From Lumbricus rubellus (taxonomy: Eukaryota > Annelida > Clitellata > Crassiclitellata > Lumbricidae): a DNA stretch of 64,000 bases. Positions 11,836-23,539 of this stretch are shown one piece after another. The stretch lies in assembly GCA_945859605.1 (NCBI GenBank), contig OX243818.1, positions 36,947,773-37,011,772 on the forward strand, in the 5' to 3' direction. Each line of letters starts with the position of its first letter. Position 1 is the first letter of the stretch. Under the pieces are notes generated by a model. That model saw only the letters and a program-made list of their open reading frames with translations. It was not told where the DNA came from and did not search any database. The position numbers and the translations under genes are program-made.

Positions 11836-13098
11836 ATGATGTCGAAAATCTTTTCTTCCAAGTATTCATTGGAAGGTTTCACAGGAAATGCAACAGAAGA
11901 AAAGATAGAAAGCTCTCGACCAGTTGAAAAGTTATTTGTACTGGATAGTCACGAGAAGGAAAGGAAGAAAAACCATTCCAAGGCAAAGAAACGAAAGTGC
12001 GAATTTTGTCAAAAAATATTTACGCACAACTGTTACCTACAAAAACACATGAAAATTCACATTGGACAAAATGCACACCATTGCTTTTTATGTGCCAAAA
12101 CATTCCCAACATCCTCAGGTCTCAAAAGACATAATCGAATGCACGCCGGAGAAAAACCACACCAATGTGAGGTATGTAAACAGTTTTTTTCTCACTGTCG
12201 CAGTCTAAAGAACCACATCAGAATCCATACTGGCGAGAAACCTTTCCAATGCCAAGTATGTCAAAAGTGTTTTTCACAATCTACAAACCTAAAACGTCAA
12301 GCAAGAATTCATAACGAAGAGAAATCTTACCAATGCCAAATATGTCAAAAACATTTTACTCAAGGTTCTGGTCTAAAATTGCATGCAAGAATTCATTCCG
12401 GAGAGAAGCCTTTCCAATGCCAAGTTTGTCATAAACGTTTTTCCCAAGCGGCAAGTCGAGAACGTCATGGAAGAACCCATTCCACAGTGAAACCTTACCA
12501 GTGCCACTTATGTCAGCTTAGGACTAAGGATCCATATTATCTAAAGATTCACACGAGAGAGCATACTGGAGAAAAACCATACCTTTGCCAGGTATGCCAG
12601 AAAACATTTTCAAACTGTTCAAATCTGAAAAGACATGAAAAAACGCACTCTGAAGAGAAACCTTTTCTGTGCCTTCTTTGTAAAAGCTCATTTTCCACAT
12701 CTTCGACACTTAAAAGTCATGATAGAACACATACAGGAGAGAGATCATATCAGTGTGAGATATGCAAACAAAGTTACTCCAGATCTTCTCATCTGCGCAA
12801 TCATGTTCGAATCCACACGGGAGAAAAACCATTTCAATGCAGGGCATGTCCAAAACGATTTATCCGATCTTATGTCCTGAAATGTCATGAGAGAATTCAT
12901 ACTGGAGAGAAACCATACCACTGCCAATTATGTGAGTTTAAGACTAATACCAAATGTAATCTAAATATCCACACGAGAAAACATAGGCCTACTGGAGAGA
13001 AACCATACATTTGCCTGATATGTCAGAAAACGTTTTCACGCACTTCAGGACTGAGACAGCATGAAAAGACCCACTCCGTGTTGGGCTCAAGTTTGTAA
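11836..13098 (+). CDS. C2H2 zinc-finger protein, 13 fingers
   Basis: Single open exon of 420 codons. An N-terminal segment of about 53 residues, without a recognisable KRAB or BTB domain, is followed by 13 C2H2 fingers to the C terminus, mostly joined by TGEKP-type linkers, so a nuclear sequence-specific DNA-binding regulator is expected. Finger 4 (QVCQKCFSQSTNLKRQARIH) has Gln for its first zinc histidine and is probably degenerate. The linker between fingers 12 and 13 has two extra residues (Arg-Pro) because TAGGCCTA sits there at 12,984-12,991. The protein at 39,543 is a clear paralogue: its N-terminal segment shares KIESS and VLDS motifs, and the upstream DNA also aligns (CACAGAAACTT). 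Start: both paralogues begin Met-Met. Targets unknown. Confidence 0.88.
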   Translation: MMSKIFSSKYSLEGFTGNATEEKIESSRPVEKLFVLDSHEKERKKNHSKAKKRKCEFCQKIFTHNCYLQKHMKIHIGQNAHHCFLCAKTFPTSSGLKRHNRMHAGEKPHQCEVCKQFFSHCRSLKNHIRIHTGEKPFQCQVCQKCFSQSTNLKRQARIHNEEKSYQCQICQKHFTQGSGLKLHARIHSGEKPFQCQVCHKRFSQAASRERHGRTHSTVKPYQCHLCQLRTKDPYYLKIHTREHTGEKPYLCQVCQKTFSNCSNLKRHEKTHSEEKPFLCLLCKSSFSTSSTLKSHDRTHTGERSYQCEICKQSYSRSSHLRNHVRIHTGEKPFQCRACPKRFIRSYVLKCHERIHTGEKPYHCQLCEFKTNTKCNLNIHTRKHRPTGEKPYICLICQKTFSRTSGLRQHEKTHSVLGSSL

Positions 13099-15380
13099 AA
13101 AACATTTTCCAAGTTTATAGAAAAGCCACTTAAATTCTGGTTAGCCTACACAACATTCTAACGCCATTTTCTGTTTATCTCGAATGTTCAGGAAACATAC
13201 TTATGCATTTTGCATGAAAAACCCTCAATAGAGGAAAGCCATTCTGAATCATGTTGGTAAAAAATATTTTCGCGGTCTTCGAATCTGCAACATTTCATCA
13301 AAAAATTACCTGAACTATTTCACGCAATCGACGTTCATCAGAAACTGTTGGTGTTGGAAGTAGTCAATGGAGTTCGGTCTAGCCTACTCAATCTATGAAG
13401 TCACCAACGATTATTCATGGATTGGCTATCCACCTTTTCGTATTCAAAGTAAACACTTCAATGCCCTCTTCATGTGAGGCTTGACAAACTGAAAGATTCT
13501 GATTTCGATTTTGGAGTTTTATTAGACATTTTAGTTTTCAAAAGTCTTAAGTCTATTATTTTTGTGTCGATGGAGCTAGACACTTTAATGTTTGCCATTG
13601 CGATGATGATTTCCTTTACATGAGCTCGCGCAGCGTTTTCTGGTCCCTACTTAATCCAAATCTTATGCAGTCGTATTTCTCACGCTGTTACTGATCCGTA
13701 ACTACAATCACAAAGTAATTGCACAGCGATCTTTTCAAACATGATTAGTTGCTTGGTAACGAAGCTGTGAAGTTCGAAATAACCCAACAAATAAAGTTTG
13801 TTCCAGCTTTTAATTTTGATCAGCAGTAGGTCTACATTATTCATTCCAAAGACGTGGTTGCAGGTTGTCATGTTCCTTTTTTACCCTTATAAATTAACTG
13901 TTGTATGAATTAATTGTCAGATATTATTATCCCAAGAAGTAACTTCGTCGCATGAGATCAGAAGACTTTTGACGACAATTTACGGCGCATTATCAGGGAA
14001 AATGAATTCACAGAATCCGAAAAACATTTATCTTTTCAAATATTGAACCTGACGGACTGACTGAATTATTTTCATCTAGGCCACAATCGCCACATCAATG
14101 GGAACAGGACATTACCCTCTGCCATTGCCCTCTGCCATTACATGGGTTCATTCATTCATTCATTCATTCATTCAGAGCATTTATATAGCGCCCCTTCAAG
14201 AAACTACTCAGAGGCGCTCCCAGCCCAACCACGAACAAAGAAAAAAGACTTGAGGGACTTGTAGAACGCAGTCGGATGGTTCCCCGTCATTACCCCCCGT
14301 ATAATATTACCCTTGTCATTACTCATCGGCATTCTATATAAATTTACCTGTTAGGTTTTAACCCTACCTTCTGCGCCTATATACATGGCGGACTACTCTT
14401 AAGTCAGCTGCACATTCTGACTGCATGGTAGGCCTGGAATCGACGTACTGTTTGCTATTATTTTTAGACTGCGTTTTATTACAACTATATAAGACTTATG
14501 TGTAGCTTCTTGCACAGACCAACCCATACTCTAGTAGCCTATCATGTCGAGCTATCGTTGCTTTGGTCTTCCACTTTTCCTTTTTCCATGTACATGTAGG
14601 CCTATAATATTAGGCCTATATCCATTGAAATGCTAACTTTAGATATCTTTCGTTCCGCATTCTGGTTAAGTGGCCAAAGAAGCGTTACCGTGTGCCCTGT
14701 ATTCTGCAAATTAGGCCTATATCATTTGTATGTTCAGCCTATACTGTACAGTGTAGGCCTACATCGGTATATTCCCTATCCTGTTTCTTCTAATGATTCC
14801 CTATATTTCGTTTCAGTCGCCGTTTATGTTCTTCCATCAATGTAATTTAAGTGTCAGTATTGTTCAACAATGCGCTCAGCACTGGTTTCTCGTGCATCCG
14901 AACTTTTTACGCAACACCTGAAGACTAATAGGCCTATTAGCCTGCATAATTTCACATTTAAAGTTGCGCTTTAGGATGACGCACTGGGAGGCCTATATTT
15001 ATAGTGGAACCTCATGAGATATAAGATTTCGCGGTTATCAGTTTCCAAGGAAACCTTTTGAAAAATGCAAACATAGCCTACAAATGCAAATATTCAACTT
15101 TTTAAGAATAGGCCTACGGGTTAATTAGAATCCAAGAAGTCGCACATGCGAGTTTCCATGTCTGCAATTTTTCAGATTACAAGTTTGTACGAATGTAAGA
15201 TTTCAGAGGCCCGAAATGGACATGCTGGCTACAGAATGAAAGATGACCCGCACCGAATAATGTTTTGCAATCTTATAAAATGTAATCAAGAATAGAAATA
15301 ATTATTTTCATTGTCTTTGAACTAGCTTAGATAGCCTATACCGTATTGTTTAAAATATATTATTGGAATTTATCAGTGCA
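13099..15380. other. intergenic, no gene supported
   Basis: The first 150 bases resemble the 3' flank of the paralogue at 40,974. A (TTCA)n run and SINE tail lie near 14,150-14,230. TAGGCCTA copies are frequent. I see nothing else. Confidence 0.6.
14176..14227 (-). repeat. SINE tail fragment with (TTCA)n
   Basis: TTCATTCATTCA microsatellite followed by TATATAGCGCCCCTTCAAG and GAGGCGCTCCCAGCCCAACC: the tail end of the tRNA-derived SINE, reverse orientation. Confidence 0.55.
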
Positions 15381-15411
15381 ATGTAGAAATTAGCTGCTGA
15401 AAGAAACTAGC

Positions 15412-16576
15412 TGCTGAAAGAAACTATTACGAATATGAATTTAGTAAAAACTGCCAAAATCTCAAAAGAACTTGGAGTCTCATTCGCTCTATAATAAAAT
15501 CAGGGGAACAAGACAAAAAAGTGGTGTCGTTAAATATTAGCGGTGGCAGGATTGATAACCCAATGGATATAGCAAATGAATTCAACAGATATTTTACAGG
15601 TGTAGCCCATTCTCTTGCAGAAAAAATGCCAAATACAAGTTGTTCCTTTAGTCAATACCTATGTGCGCCTTTATCTAATTCTTTTGGGCTCATACCAACT
15701 TCATCAGAAGAAATAATAAATCTTAGTTATTCATTGCGCTTGAGCCATAGTAGTGGGGTTGATGGGATTGATCCAACTGTTGCCAATCCTCACATAGCTG
15801 TAGTAGCCTCCCAATTAGCTGCCATTATTAACTGCTCATTAAACTCTGGGATTGTGCCTAGAGCCATAAAAATAGCAAAAGTTGTCCCCATATTTAAGAA
15901 GGGTGAAAGTGACAATCCGGCAAATTACAGGCCGATATCCATCCTTCCGTTCTTTTCCACGTTTTATGAGAAAGTTATGTACGATAGGCTTGGTAAATAC
16001 ATTGAGAAGTCGCATATCCTTTTTCGTTCACCACACGGGTTCCAGGCTGGCCACTCCCCTGTGATGCCGCTAGCGACTATGCACGATAAAATAACGCAAG
16101 CCTTTGAAAATAGTGAATACTCAATTGGCATATTCTTTGATTTGGCAAAGGCCTTTGATACTGTTAACCATGACATTCTCCTTAGTAAATTAGCTAATTA
16201 CGGTATCAGGGGCACGCAGCTTAATTGGTTTAAAAGTTATTTTGAAAACCGTTATCAGTGTGTTTCTTGTAACGGTGCGCTGTCCGATCTTCGTCCTGTC
16301 AAGTATGGTGTTCCGCAGGGCTCCAATTTAGGACCCCTTCTATTTCTTCTTTTCATAAAGGATTTGCCTAATTCATCCTCCATTTTGACGTTCATATTGT
16401 TTGCGGACGATACAAACGTTTTCTTTTCCCATGCTTCATATTTAACTTTAACCCAAATTGTTAATGCTCAACTTCAATTGGTCTCTAAATGGTTTGCAGC
16501 AAATAAATTGTCTTTAAATTTGGAAAAAACCTCTTTTATCCTATTTAGATCGCCTAAGAAAAAATCACCACTATAG
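15412..16576 (+). pseudogene. reverse transcriptase fragment (non-LTR)
   Basis: Open frame with the ordered non-LTR RT motifs: NYRPISILP, FFDLAKAFDTVNH (first catalytic Asp), YGVPQGSNLGPLLFLLF, and FADD (FILFADDTNVF, catalytic Asp pair), then a thumb-like stretch. The frame continues upstream of the first ATG-like start (YYEYEFSKN region), so the true ORF2 was longer and its endonuclease half is lost by 5' truncation. It stops at 16,574, where the normal protein would continue. FADD rather than YADD is common in CR1/L2/Jockey-type elements. Confidence 0.85.
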
Positions 16577-16599
16577 ATTTTGCCAGATAAACATTTTTC

Positions 16600-16868
16600 A
16601 GGTATGCGAGTTCCTCTACCGCTTTGATCACAACCTGCTACCATGTGCTTATAGGTCTTTTTTCCAGAAGGGCTCTGACTTGCATCGGTATAACACTAGA
16701 AGCGTAAGTCTGTATCGTAGCATAAAGGCCCATTCCAACTCTCGTAGATTTTCCATTAGATTCATGGGTCCTCCAATTTTTAACTCACTTCCATTAAACA
16801 TAAAAGAGGCACCTAATTTGTTAATGTTTAAAAAACTGCTGCGATCACATTTGGCCGTTGAAAAATAA
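16600..16868 (+). pseudogene. LINE ORF2 C-terminal fragment
   Basis: Encodes HRYNTRSVSLY, FSIRFMGPPIFNSLP and FKKLLRSHL, the usual C-terminal end of CR1/Jockey-like ORF2 (YNTRS, G-P-xx-WNSLP). It follows the RT fragment after an internal deletion. Confidence 0.75.
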
Positions 16869-17233
16869 AGTTTATAAGTTTATGCTGGTCAATAATTGTC
16901 AGTAGTTAAGTCTAGCTGTTAATTAAGTTTTAGTTAAGACTTAAGAATCAATCTGCATGCCTTTATTACATTCATTTACGTGAGTTGCACAGTCAATGAA
17001 CTTGGTTTAACTGCTGATCTATCCGTATTTGCTTCTTGGTAATTGGGGTCCCTCCTTAGCGGGATTATTATCCCTTTTGGGGTCCCTTGTCTCCTATGTG
17101 CCAATTTGTTTTTTGCGATAATGCTTTTGCTGTGCTATCCTGTTGTTGTTTTGGCAAAGGTTTCAATAAAAGATTGATTGATTGATTGAGAATAGACCTT
17201 TGCCAGAATCACTGAATATAGGCCTAAAGTGAG

Positions 17234-17239
17234 TTTATT
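17234..17239 (-). terminator. AATAAA overlapping the stop codon
   Basis: The minus strand reads AAAATAAACTC: the TAA stop lies inside AATAAA. If it is used, the 3' UTR is only the usual 10-30 bases before cleavage. Confidence 0.5.
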
Positions 17240-18130
17240 TTCGACTCAGAGTGTAGACATTAAGTCCCGGTTGCGAATATCCTGTGCAGATCAGTTGCTT
17301 CTTTCCTTCGTCGTAATGCATTCTCTGAAAGCTTGTCTCAAGTCCTTCTTCCTTTTTGGTTGGACAAAGAATTCGATTCCATTTTAGATCAGAGTCCAAA
17401 AGAACCACTCTATCTTTCCCGCAGTCAGCCAAAAACACTCGATCGTCGGAATCGATTGAGAGGTAACTGGGACAAATGAGTCTTTGTGATTCATTTGAAG
17501 GATTGAAACGACGGATGACCATCTGTCCATCTCTTGTCAGTTCACTAACGCCCCACTTCGATCCCCACGCGTCCCCAAGTTCCACAGGCTTTCCATCCAT
17601 ATATTTCCTCCACTGGTGAATGATGATATAATTCCTAATGGATGTTTCCACGGCATGAATTGGAAACTTGAATTCTCTTGGTAACTGAATGGATCGAATC
17701 AGTTCTGAATCTGATCCGTAGATATTCAGATTGGACGAAAAGTGACCGACTATCAATAAGTGACCAATGCTGGACACATACAAAGTACTTGGATAACAAT
17801 CAGTGATCAGCCATTTGGTGATAATAAGCTGGTCGTCTATGTCTTTTGTTATCTTCCAGATGCATTGATCCCTTCGGTCAGCGACGTAGACACAACTTTC
17901 CTTCTCACAGGATACAATGTCTGAATAAGAATTATAAGTCGGTTTCATTTCAATTTCATTCAGAAGATAAAATGGTTTCTTATCAGCAAAGACACGAATT
18001 ATATTCCTGAAATCGGAACATCGGACAATGACGTAGATTTCACTCGAAAGTTTAGTTATTCCACATGGAGTTTCACCTCTTCCTTGTAGGCCGATTATTT
18101 CAGTGAAATTAATGGAAATTGGACACTCAA
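17235..18130 (-). CDS. exon 3: NHL-type beta-propeller and stop
   Basis: About 298 residues with repeating blade motifs: YVADRRDQCIWKI, LYVSSIGHLLIVGHF, YLSIDSDDRVFLADCGKDRV, consistent with six NHL-like blades. Begins ECPISINFTEI after acceptor TTTTAG. The stop TAA (17,235-17,237) overlaps an AATAAA hexamer (17,234-17,239) on the same strand. Confidence 0.75.
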
Positions 18131-21100
18131 CTAAAATGAAAGAAAACGCATCAATAACATGCAAACAGCATAATTATTTAGGCCTACCAGTAATAGCCTA
18201 CATAGGCTAATACCGTTTCTGTTTATTCAAATTTCAAATCGACTACAACTATTTTTTGCTTACCGATTTCTTATTGTAGGCCCTATAATAATAATTTATT
18301 TATTTATTTGCTGCAGGCCTATTTACACTTTCACTTTAACCAAATAAATAATTGCTCATTCGGTATTTGTTACTTACTTCTTTAATGTAAAAAGTAGCAT
18401 CACTGAAACACATTATTTTGATAAACTTGCCTATTTCACTTGTCACTGGGAGTTTCTTCAATGTGACTTATCTACATGTAGGCCTACTTGATTAATTTTA
18501 TTGATGGCCTCTTCACGAAACGCTTAGGCCTATGTAAAAAGAATATGAAAATCAATGGAATTCGAGGAAGCCATAGCCACTCTCGCTGTTTTATCCTACC
18601 GTAGCTTCTGTATCAATCCCACGGACGGTCGAATACAGCTAAATTTTTCCCCGTGACCGAGCTCTTGTCGCTGTTTTTTTTCAAACTGAACCCCACGCTG
18701 TGCTACCCCTGAATTAGCGCGGTGGCCATACTATGTCACTTTACCTCATGCCATAATGACATGGTCCCTCTGCCAATCTCTGACTGTCTCTCTAGTTGTC
18801 AAACTTGATATGACGCCATGCTTGCTGATTGTTTTCCTCGTCTGCTTCCAACCACGCTATTCAGACTACCAACGTTTTGCGGCCATAGCCTACCATTCTC
18901 TCTGTCTGCCTGTATCTGTCTGTCTGTATGTCGCTCTCTCTGTCTGTCTGTATATGCATGTCTGTCTGTCTCTCTCACCTTCCTCTCTCTAATTACCTAA
19001 TTTTTTCTCTGAGAATTTGCTTTCAGTTAGATTAATTAGATTCACTTTTTGCAAAAATTAGTAGGCTTTCTTTTAAGTTTCAGAATTCATAATTATGTTG
19101 AGTTCTTAGTTTTTGTTCATTCTTCTTCTTCAGGTTCTCTGCCCCTAAGCAGGTTCGAATGAAAAATGTTGCCACTTCATCCTCCGTTGTGCCTTCCAGA
19201 GTTTTTGGTATCCGCCATACATCATACAGACTAGCATCATCTGTCTGGGTCTTCCTTTTGTTCTTTTCCCTCCATTTACCCCTCGATCACTATTACACTG
19301 TGTCCGCGATAAAGTAGAACCCAAAATAAAGTGCCATAACTCGGTCAAAACTTGTAGGATTTGTCTGAAATTTTACACACAACAACGGTGGCCATATATA
19401 CACGAGATCCTAAAGTCGATTTGAAATATTCGTGAGTTTGCCAAATTTATGAGCGTTTGAGATAGAGCACCGACAAATGCAACTTTCCAACATGCAAACG
19501 TTAAAGTAGAACCCTAAACTTTGTGAAATATCTTGGTTAATTGCCGTATTATATGTACCAAATTTGGGGCACATGATCTTCAGTCTTTTCCATCCATACC
19601 CTGCAAATTTTATTACATTTTATTGAACGGTTACGAAGATATACCCTTTTGAAATTGGGTGGTTCAGAAACCAAGTTACCGAACAGTAAAACGCATAGCA
19701 TAACGTAATTTTTCTGGTTAGCGCAGTGGATACATAGGCTGTTGTTTATAAGCGACATTTGCGGAAACAGACACACTACGAGACCTTTTTTACGTAACAG
19801 TAGCCTAGCTGGTTGTAAAAAAATGTCCTCTGCGCTGAAAACCATTTTTTTTAATACGGCAATTAACCAAGATATTTCACAAAGTTTAGGGTTCTACTTT
19901 AACGTTTGCATGTTGGAAAGTTGCATTTGTCGGTGCTCTATCTCAAACGCTCATAAATTTGGCAAACTCACGAATATTTCAAATCGGCTTTAGGATTTCG
20001 TGTATATATGACCACCGTTGTTGTGTGTAAAATTTCAGGCAAATCCTAAACATTTTGACCGAGTTATGACACTTTATTTTGGGTTCTACTTTATCGCGGA
20101 CACAGTGTAGAATTTTTCTAATATTAATAACGCTTTCAAAGGAACTTACCAACTGTTTTCATGAACTGATTGCTATCAATGCTGATCACCATTGAATGGA
20201 TAATTTCGGAAGTTGATGGATCAATTTTGGCAAAACCAAAGAATATTTCTTTCAGCTGATTTGAATCGAACAGCTTCTGAAGATTTTCCAGCGCTGTCTG
20301 TGAATGACACCAGATCCAAAAGACCATAGTCTGTCTGTCTAGTTGAGAGTTCAGAATTTCCAAGCCATCTTCCTTCAGTCGACTTATCAGTTCATATGTT
20401 GGTTGTGACCATGGTTGGGATCTGTGTCGAACATCTTCAAGAATTCGATGAAACATTGGTTGTGCTTCTGTGGACGTTCTACCATCTGCACTACGTGTTT
20501 GTACATCCACTTTTATTACGACTGAAAGACAAACAAGGAAGAACAGCTGCAGGTCTAGTCACTGTGTCTGACTAAATTCTTAAGACGCAATGTAATATAG
20601 GCGTAGTTCTACACTATAAAATGAAAGTAAATTAATTATCCAATAATTGGCTAATATCTAATAGCCTAATAAACTTGATATTTGTTAGCGATTCGCGAAA
20701 TAAATAAGTTGGCCTAATTTTTCGTTTTTAAAACGAAATTCAGCTAGCTATTTTAGAAAGTGTTGTCGTTTGTAAGGTATAATTACTTTCAAACAAAAAT
20801 TAGAGTACCATGATAAATTTTAAATTTCAAATCGAATGACGGAGTAAGGTCCGTAAGGCTTTCTTTCGAAGTCCTCCTCCTTTCATATGGACAGCTTGAG
20901 CTTCTTGTCCCTCATTCGCGCACCTCTTCAAGGTCAGCACCGAGCCTTCTCGGTCGCCGGGCCTGCCACCTGGAATGAGTTTCATGTAGCACTTTGTCTT
21001 GTGTCCATCATGGATCACTCCACCATGTTCTACTCTAGCCTTAAGACTGTCCCATTGAGCAGTGGTTGGGACGGAACCACTTCTCAATAGTTAGTCTTTA

Positions 21101-21620
21101 TGGAGAGCTAAGATTATATTATACATTGTGTATATGATATAGTTAGTAAATAAAATAGTTCCCACGACGATAAGGCAGAAGACTGATTGTATGAAAGTCT
21201 CGGATCGATTTTGATGAATTTTTTTGAATAGGCCTAGCTATAGACTTAGCCTATCTTCTATTACCTTCTAGGTTTAGCCTAATTGCGGGACACATAGAGT
21301 TATACCATGTTAAGATAATGTGAACGTCAATTCTTCAAACCTCCTCCATTGTCCATGATCCTTGCAACCGTCTTCTGATTTGTTTTCCGAAGACATCGGA
21401 TGAAATTCGAAAACTTTGTCTCGTCGAAAGATCTCACAACGCATGAAATCTCTGCATTCTTGTCTCGTTTCGAACGTTGTCCTTCAATGAATTGACTTTC
21501 TTCTTGCGTTACGCAGTTCAGAGACAACAATGAAGCAATTAATTCTTCATTCGGTTGAATATTTTCCAACAGATAACTTCTGTTGTTTCTAATGATTGCA
21601 GATCTTCTCTTGATTTTCAT
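17235..21620 (-). CDS. CARD / TRADD-N-like / NHL-propeller gene, three exons
   Basis: Gene model from splice signals: exon 1 21,620-21,341, exon 2 20,521-20,150, exon 3 18,130-17,235. Donors GTTTGA and GTAAGT, acceptors TCTTTCAG and TCATTTTAG; both introns are phase 1, so the frame is preserved over about 516 codons. Exon 1 resembles a CARD death-fold. Exon 2 resembles a TRADD N-terminal-like ferredoxin fold (WIWCHSQTALENLQKLF). Exon 3 is a six-bladed NHL-type propeller. By family knowledge, CARD domains recruit partners through like-like contacts and NHL propellers bind protein or RNA, so an intracellular immune or death-signalling adaptor is a reasonable inference. The domain names are by memory; further 5' exons cannot be excluded. 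Introns hold a mariner-like MITE and LINE pieces. Confidence 0.75.
18890..18985. repeat. (TCTG)n-rich tract
   Basis: Imperfect TCTG/TCTC repeat upstream of nothing recognisable, within intron 2 of the CARD/NHL gene. Confidence 0.8.
19100..19285 (-). pseudogene. LINE ORF C-terminal fragment in intron 2
   Basis: Minus strand encodes GKRTKGRPRQMM, then MKWQHFSFEPA: the end of the same LINE ORF seen at 53,655-54,240 (GKRCRGRPRQKLLDGMM ... WKHWTFGPA). Degenerate, cut off at the MITE at 19,296. Confidence 0.7.
19296..20107. mobile_element. mariner-like MITE with long inverted repeats
   Basis: Ends CACTGTGTCCGCGATAAAGT and its reverse complement, flanked by TA at 19,294-19,295 and 20,108-20,109 (Tc1/mariner-type TA duplication). 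The inverted arms are about 255 bp each; the centre is a short unique spacer. Lies in intron 2 of the CARD/NHL gene. No transposase. Confidence 0.85.
20150..20521 (-). CDS. exon 2: TRADD-N-like domain
   Basis: Acceptor TCTTTCAG at 20,522-20,529, donor GTAAGT at 20,144-20,149. Encodes MFHRILEDVRHRSQPW, then VFWIWCHSQTALENLQKLFD and SMVISIDSNQFMKTV. This alpha/beta pattern is what I recall for TRADD-N-like domains beside NHL propellers in invertebrates; a profile search would settle it. Confidence 0.6.
20870..21130 (+). pseudogene. degenerate LINE 3' end in intron 1
   Basis: Plus strand reads LIRAPLQGQHRAFSVAGPAT followed by WNEF and an FYSSLKT segment: the R-T-x-x-G-x-R-xFSxAxPxxWN pattern of LINE ORF2 C termini. 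Frames are broken. Confidence 0.5.
21341..21620 (-). CDS. exon 1: CARD-like death-fold domain
   Basis: About 93 residues from ATG at 21,620: IIRNNRSYLLENIQPNEELI, then LLSLNCVTQEESQFIEG and FIRCLRKTNQKTVARIM, the six-helix pattern of a CARD (N-R-xx-L-xx-I opening; L-R-xT-xQ-xx-VA-xxM last helix). Ends in phase 1 at donor GTTTGA (21,340). A TTTTAG lies just upstream of the ATG, so this could also be an internal exon. Confidence 0.65.
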
Positions 21621-21951
21621 ATTGCGATCTAAAAGTCCAACGCTACCGTTACTTGTTAAAATAATGACATCACAACTTTGCTACATTACAACTTGCTAAG
21701 AGCACAAATTTAGCTGGATTTGAAAGAGGTTGTGAAGTTGTGAATTTTCAACCAAAATGACATTCAAGGAAACGGCGCTTAAATGCATCATAATCGTTTG
21801 ATGTTGTTTTAGAAATTGTGGCAGTTATGTGATATAATCATGGACTATGGAATAATTAGCAGTCAGCAAAACAAGTGTCTGTCACAGTGGAAGGTCACGC
21901 CATTGATATTAGTGAGGGTATAGAAACTTACTTCTGGTTTAAATAAGCTGA

Positions 21952-22860
21952 GGGGTCATTGCATAATTACGTAACGCTCGAGGGTGGGTGGGCGGGGTCT
22001 TTGATAACGTTACGAAACGTTACGGGGGTGGGTGGGTGGGGGGAGCTGAACGTTACGTAACGCCTTGAAAAAATTACTAATGAATAATAAATTGCCATCG
22101 AATAACACTTTAGAAAAATGATGTGATCGAAGTTTAGATTTCGTGACATTGATTTAAAATGTAACCGAAGTATAGTTCTATGGATCTGAAGACGCAGACA
22201 CCCAGCAGTTACATACCAGGTCAACGTACATATCTGTTCTTTCGTTTATGCAAACTGGAAACCTCTGTTTGAATTGTTTGTATCTATGATAGTCTTTCCA
22301 ACGGAACAACGTGGTAGGCCTAATTCCCCTTGGATTTCCGACATCGAAGAACCACTTTGTCAGACTTAGAAGCATATTTTACTTAGTGAACACGAATCTC
22401 AAATATTTAAAATTGATGCTCAACAGAACTCAGCACTATTTCTATTAATATTTTTCGAAGAAAATAATTAGTTCATCTTAATCTTGATTAGCCTAATTAT
22501 CAGGCCTAATGAGCAATTTAGTCCGTGAAACTTTTCAGCCGCTTGTAAAATTTTATTCTTGAGGTAAAATTCAAGAGAATTGCAGTTCAAGCATGACTGT
22601 TATTTATATAGATAAAACATTCTATTAGAGTCTACTATCAAAGTATATCAAATTCGCTATGAAAATATGAATTATAATTACGCGCTCACATAGGCTAAAC
22701 CAATTATAGTAGACCTAGTCTAAACTCAGTTTTTCGTAACGATCGTTACGTAACGCTGGGGAGGGTGGGTGGGTGGGTCAAGGGAAGCGTTACGAAGCGT
22801 TACAGGGTGGGTGGGTCAAAAACGGCCAATTTCGGCGTTACGTAGTTATGCAATGACCCC
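21952..22860. mobile_element. Harbinger-like MITE
   Basis: Inverted ends GGGGTCATTGCATAATTACG and TTATGCAATGACCCC, flanked by TGA at 21,949-21,951 and TGA at 22,861-22,863. A 3-bp TNA duplication fits PIF/Harbinger or ISL2EU-type elements. Next to each end are GT-rich tracts mixed with GTTACG motifs (GGGTGGGTGGG). A short minus-strand frame at 22,178-22,375 is open but not recognisable. Confidence 0.75.
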
Positions 22861-22863
22861 TGA

Positions 22864-23520
22864 TGAAATTTTTGTCAGCATGCATCTGGGCTATATATCT
22901 TAATGCATCCTCATGCTCCGGTTTCATCAGCGTGCTGCCAATTGGAGTTAAAGATGGAATGGACATGACATGCCTATTTTAAGGCTAAAAACTATCAGGC
23001 ATGCATGTGCATACTTATTTGTTAAAGGAAATTTAAGCAAATGTTTTGCTATTTGTGTTTTTCTAGAATTCTGCAAGGAAATCAATTTTTTTCTCACAAT
23101 GACACTCTAATACTTTATAAGTAATTTTAAGCAGCATTGTCTAATAATCTGTCATGTTTCCTATGATTTTCATGGACTCTGGTGTGATAACCAATATCGA
23201 TTATGGAATGATTGTTGGCTAGCATTAGCTTGAAATACAATTTTTTGCCTATATCTTGCTAGAAATTACAACATGTGGTAAAATGAATTGTGAAATATTT
23301 TGCTGTTTACAGTTAGTCTTAATGCTTTTTATTAAGCGTTTTAATGTTTGTAATAATATGACTGATTAATTTCTGCTCTTGGTTCCTTGTCCTATTTGTA
23401 GTTGACAATAATTATGTGAATTCTGAGAACAATTTCATGATATGTAAGATTATCTGACTCACGTTGGTATATATTTACAGTTGTGAGTCAAGAAATCTCT
23501 GCCTATGACTTTTAAGGTGA
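22864..23520. other. intergenic, nothing recognised
   Basis: AT-rich DNA with no open frame, repeat or signal I can support. Confidence 0.5.
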
Positions 23521-23539
23521 AACTTGTCAGGATTTCCAC

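Larger units (their letters stand above)
15391..17189 (+). mobile_element. CR1/Jockey-like LINE, 5' truncated and internally deleted
   Basis: Boundaries: abrupt 5' start at a 17-bp direct repeat (15,392-15,425); 3' end in AATAAAAGATTGATTGATTG, a (TTGA)n tail typical of these non-LTR elements. It holds the reverse-transcriptase fragment (15,412-16,576) and a C-terminal fragment (16,600-16,868). The region between thumb and C terminus is largely deleted, so the copy is dead. No target duplication recognised. Confidence 0.8.

Noticed and set aside
19145..19348. 67-codon minus-strand gene
   Set aside because: Fusion of a LINE tail with the start of the mariner-like MITE.
20887..21090. 67-codon plus-strand gene
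   Set aside because: Remnant of a LINE C terminus in an intron, not an independent gene.
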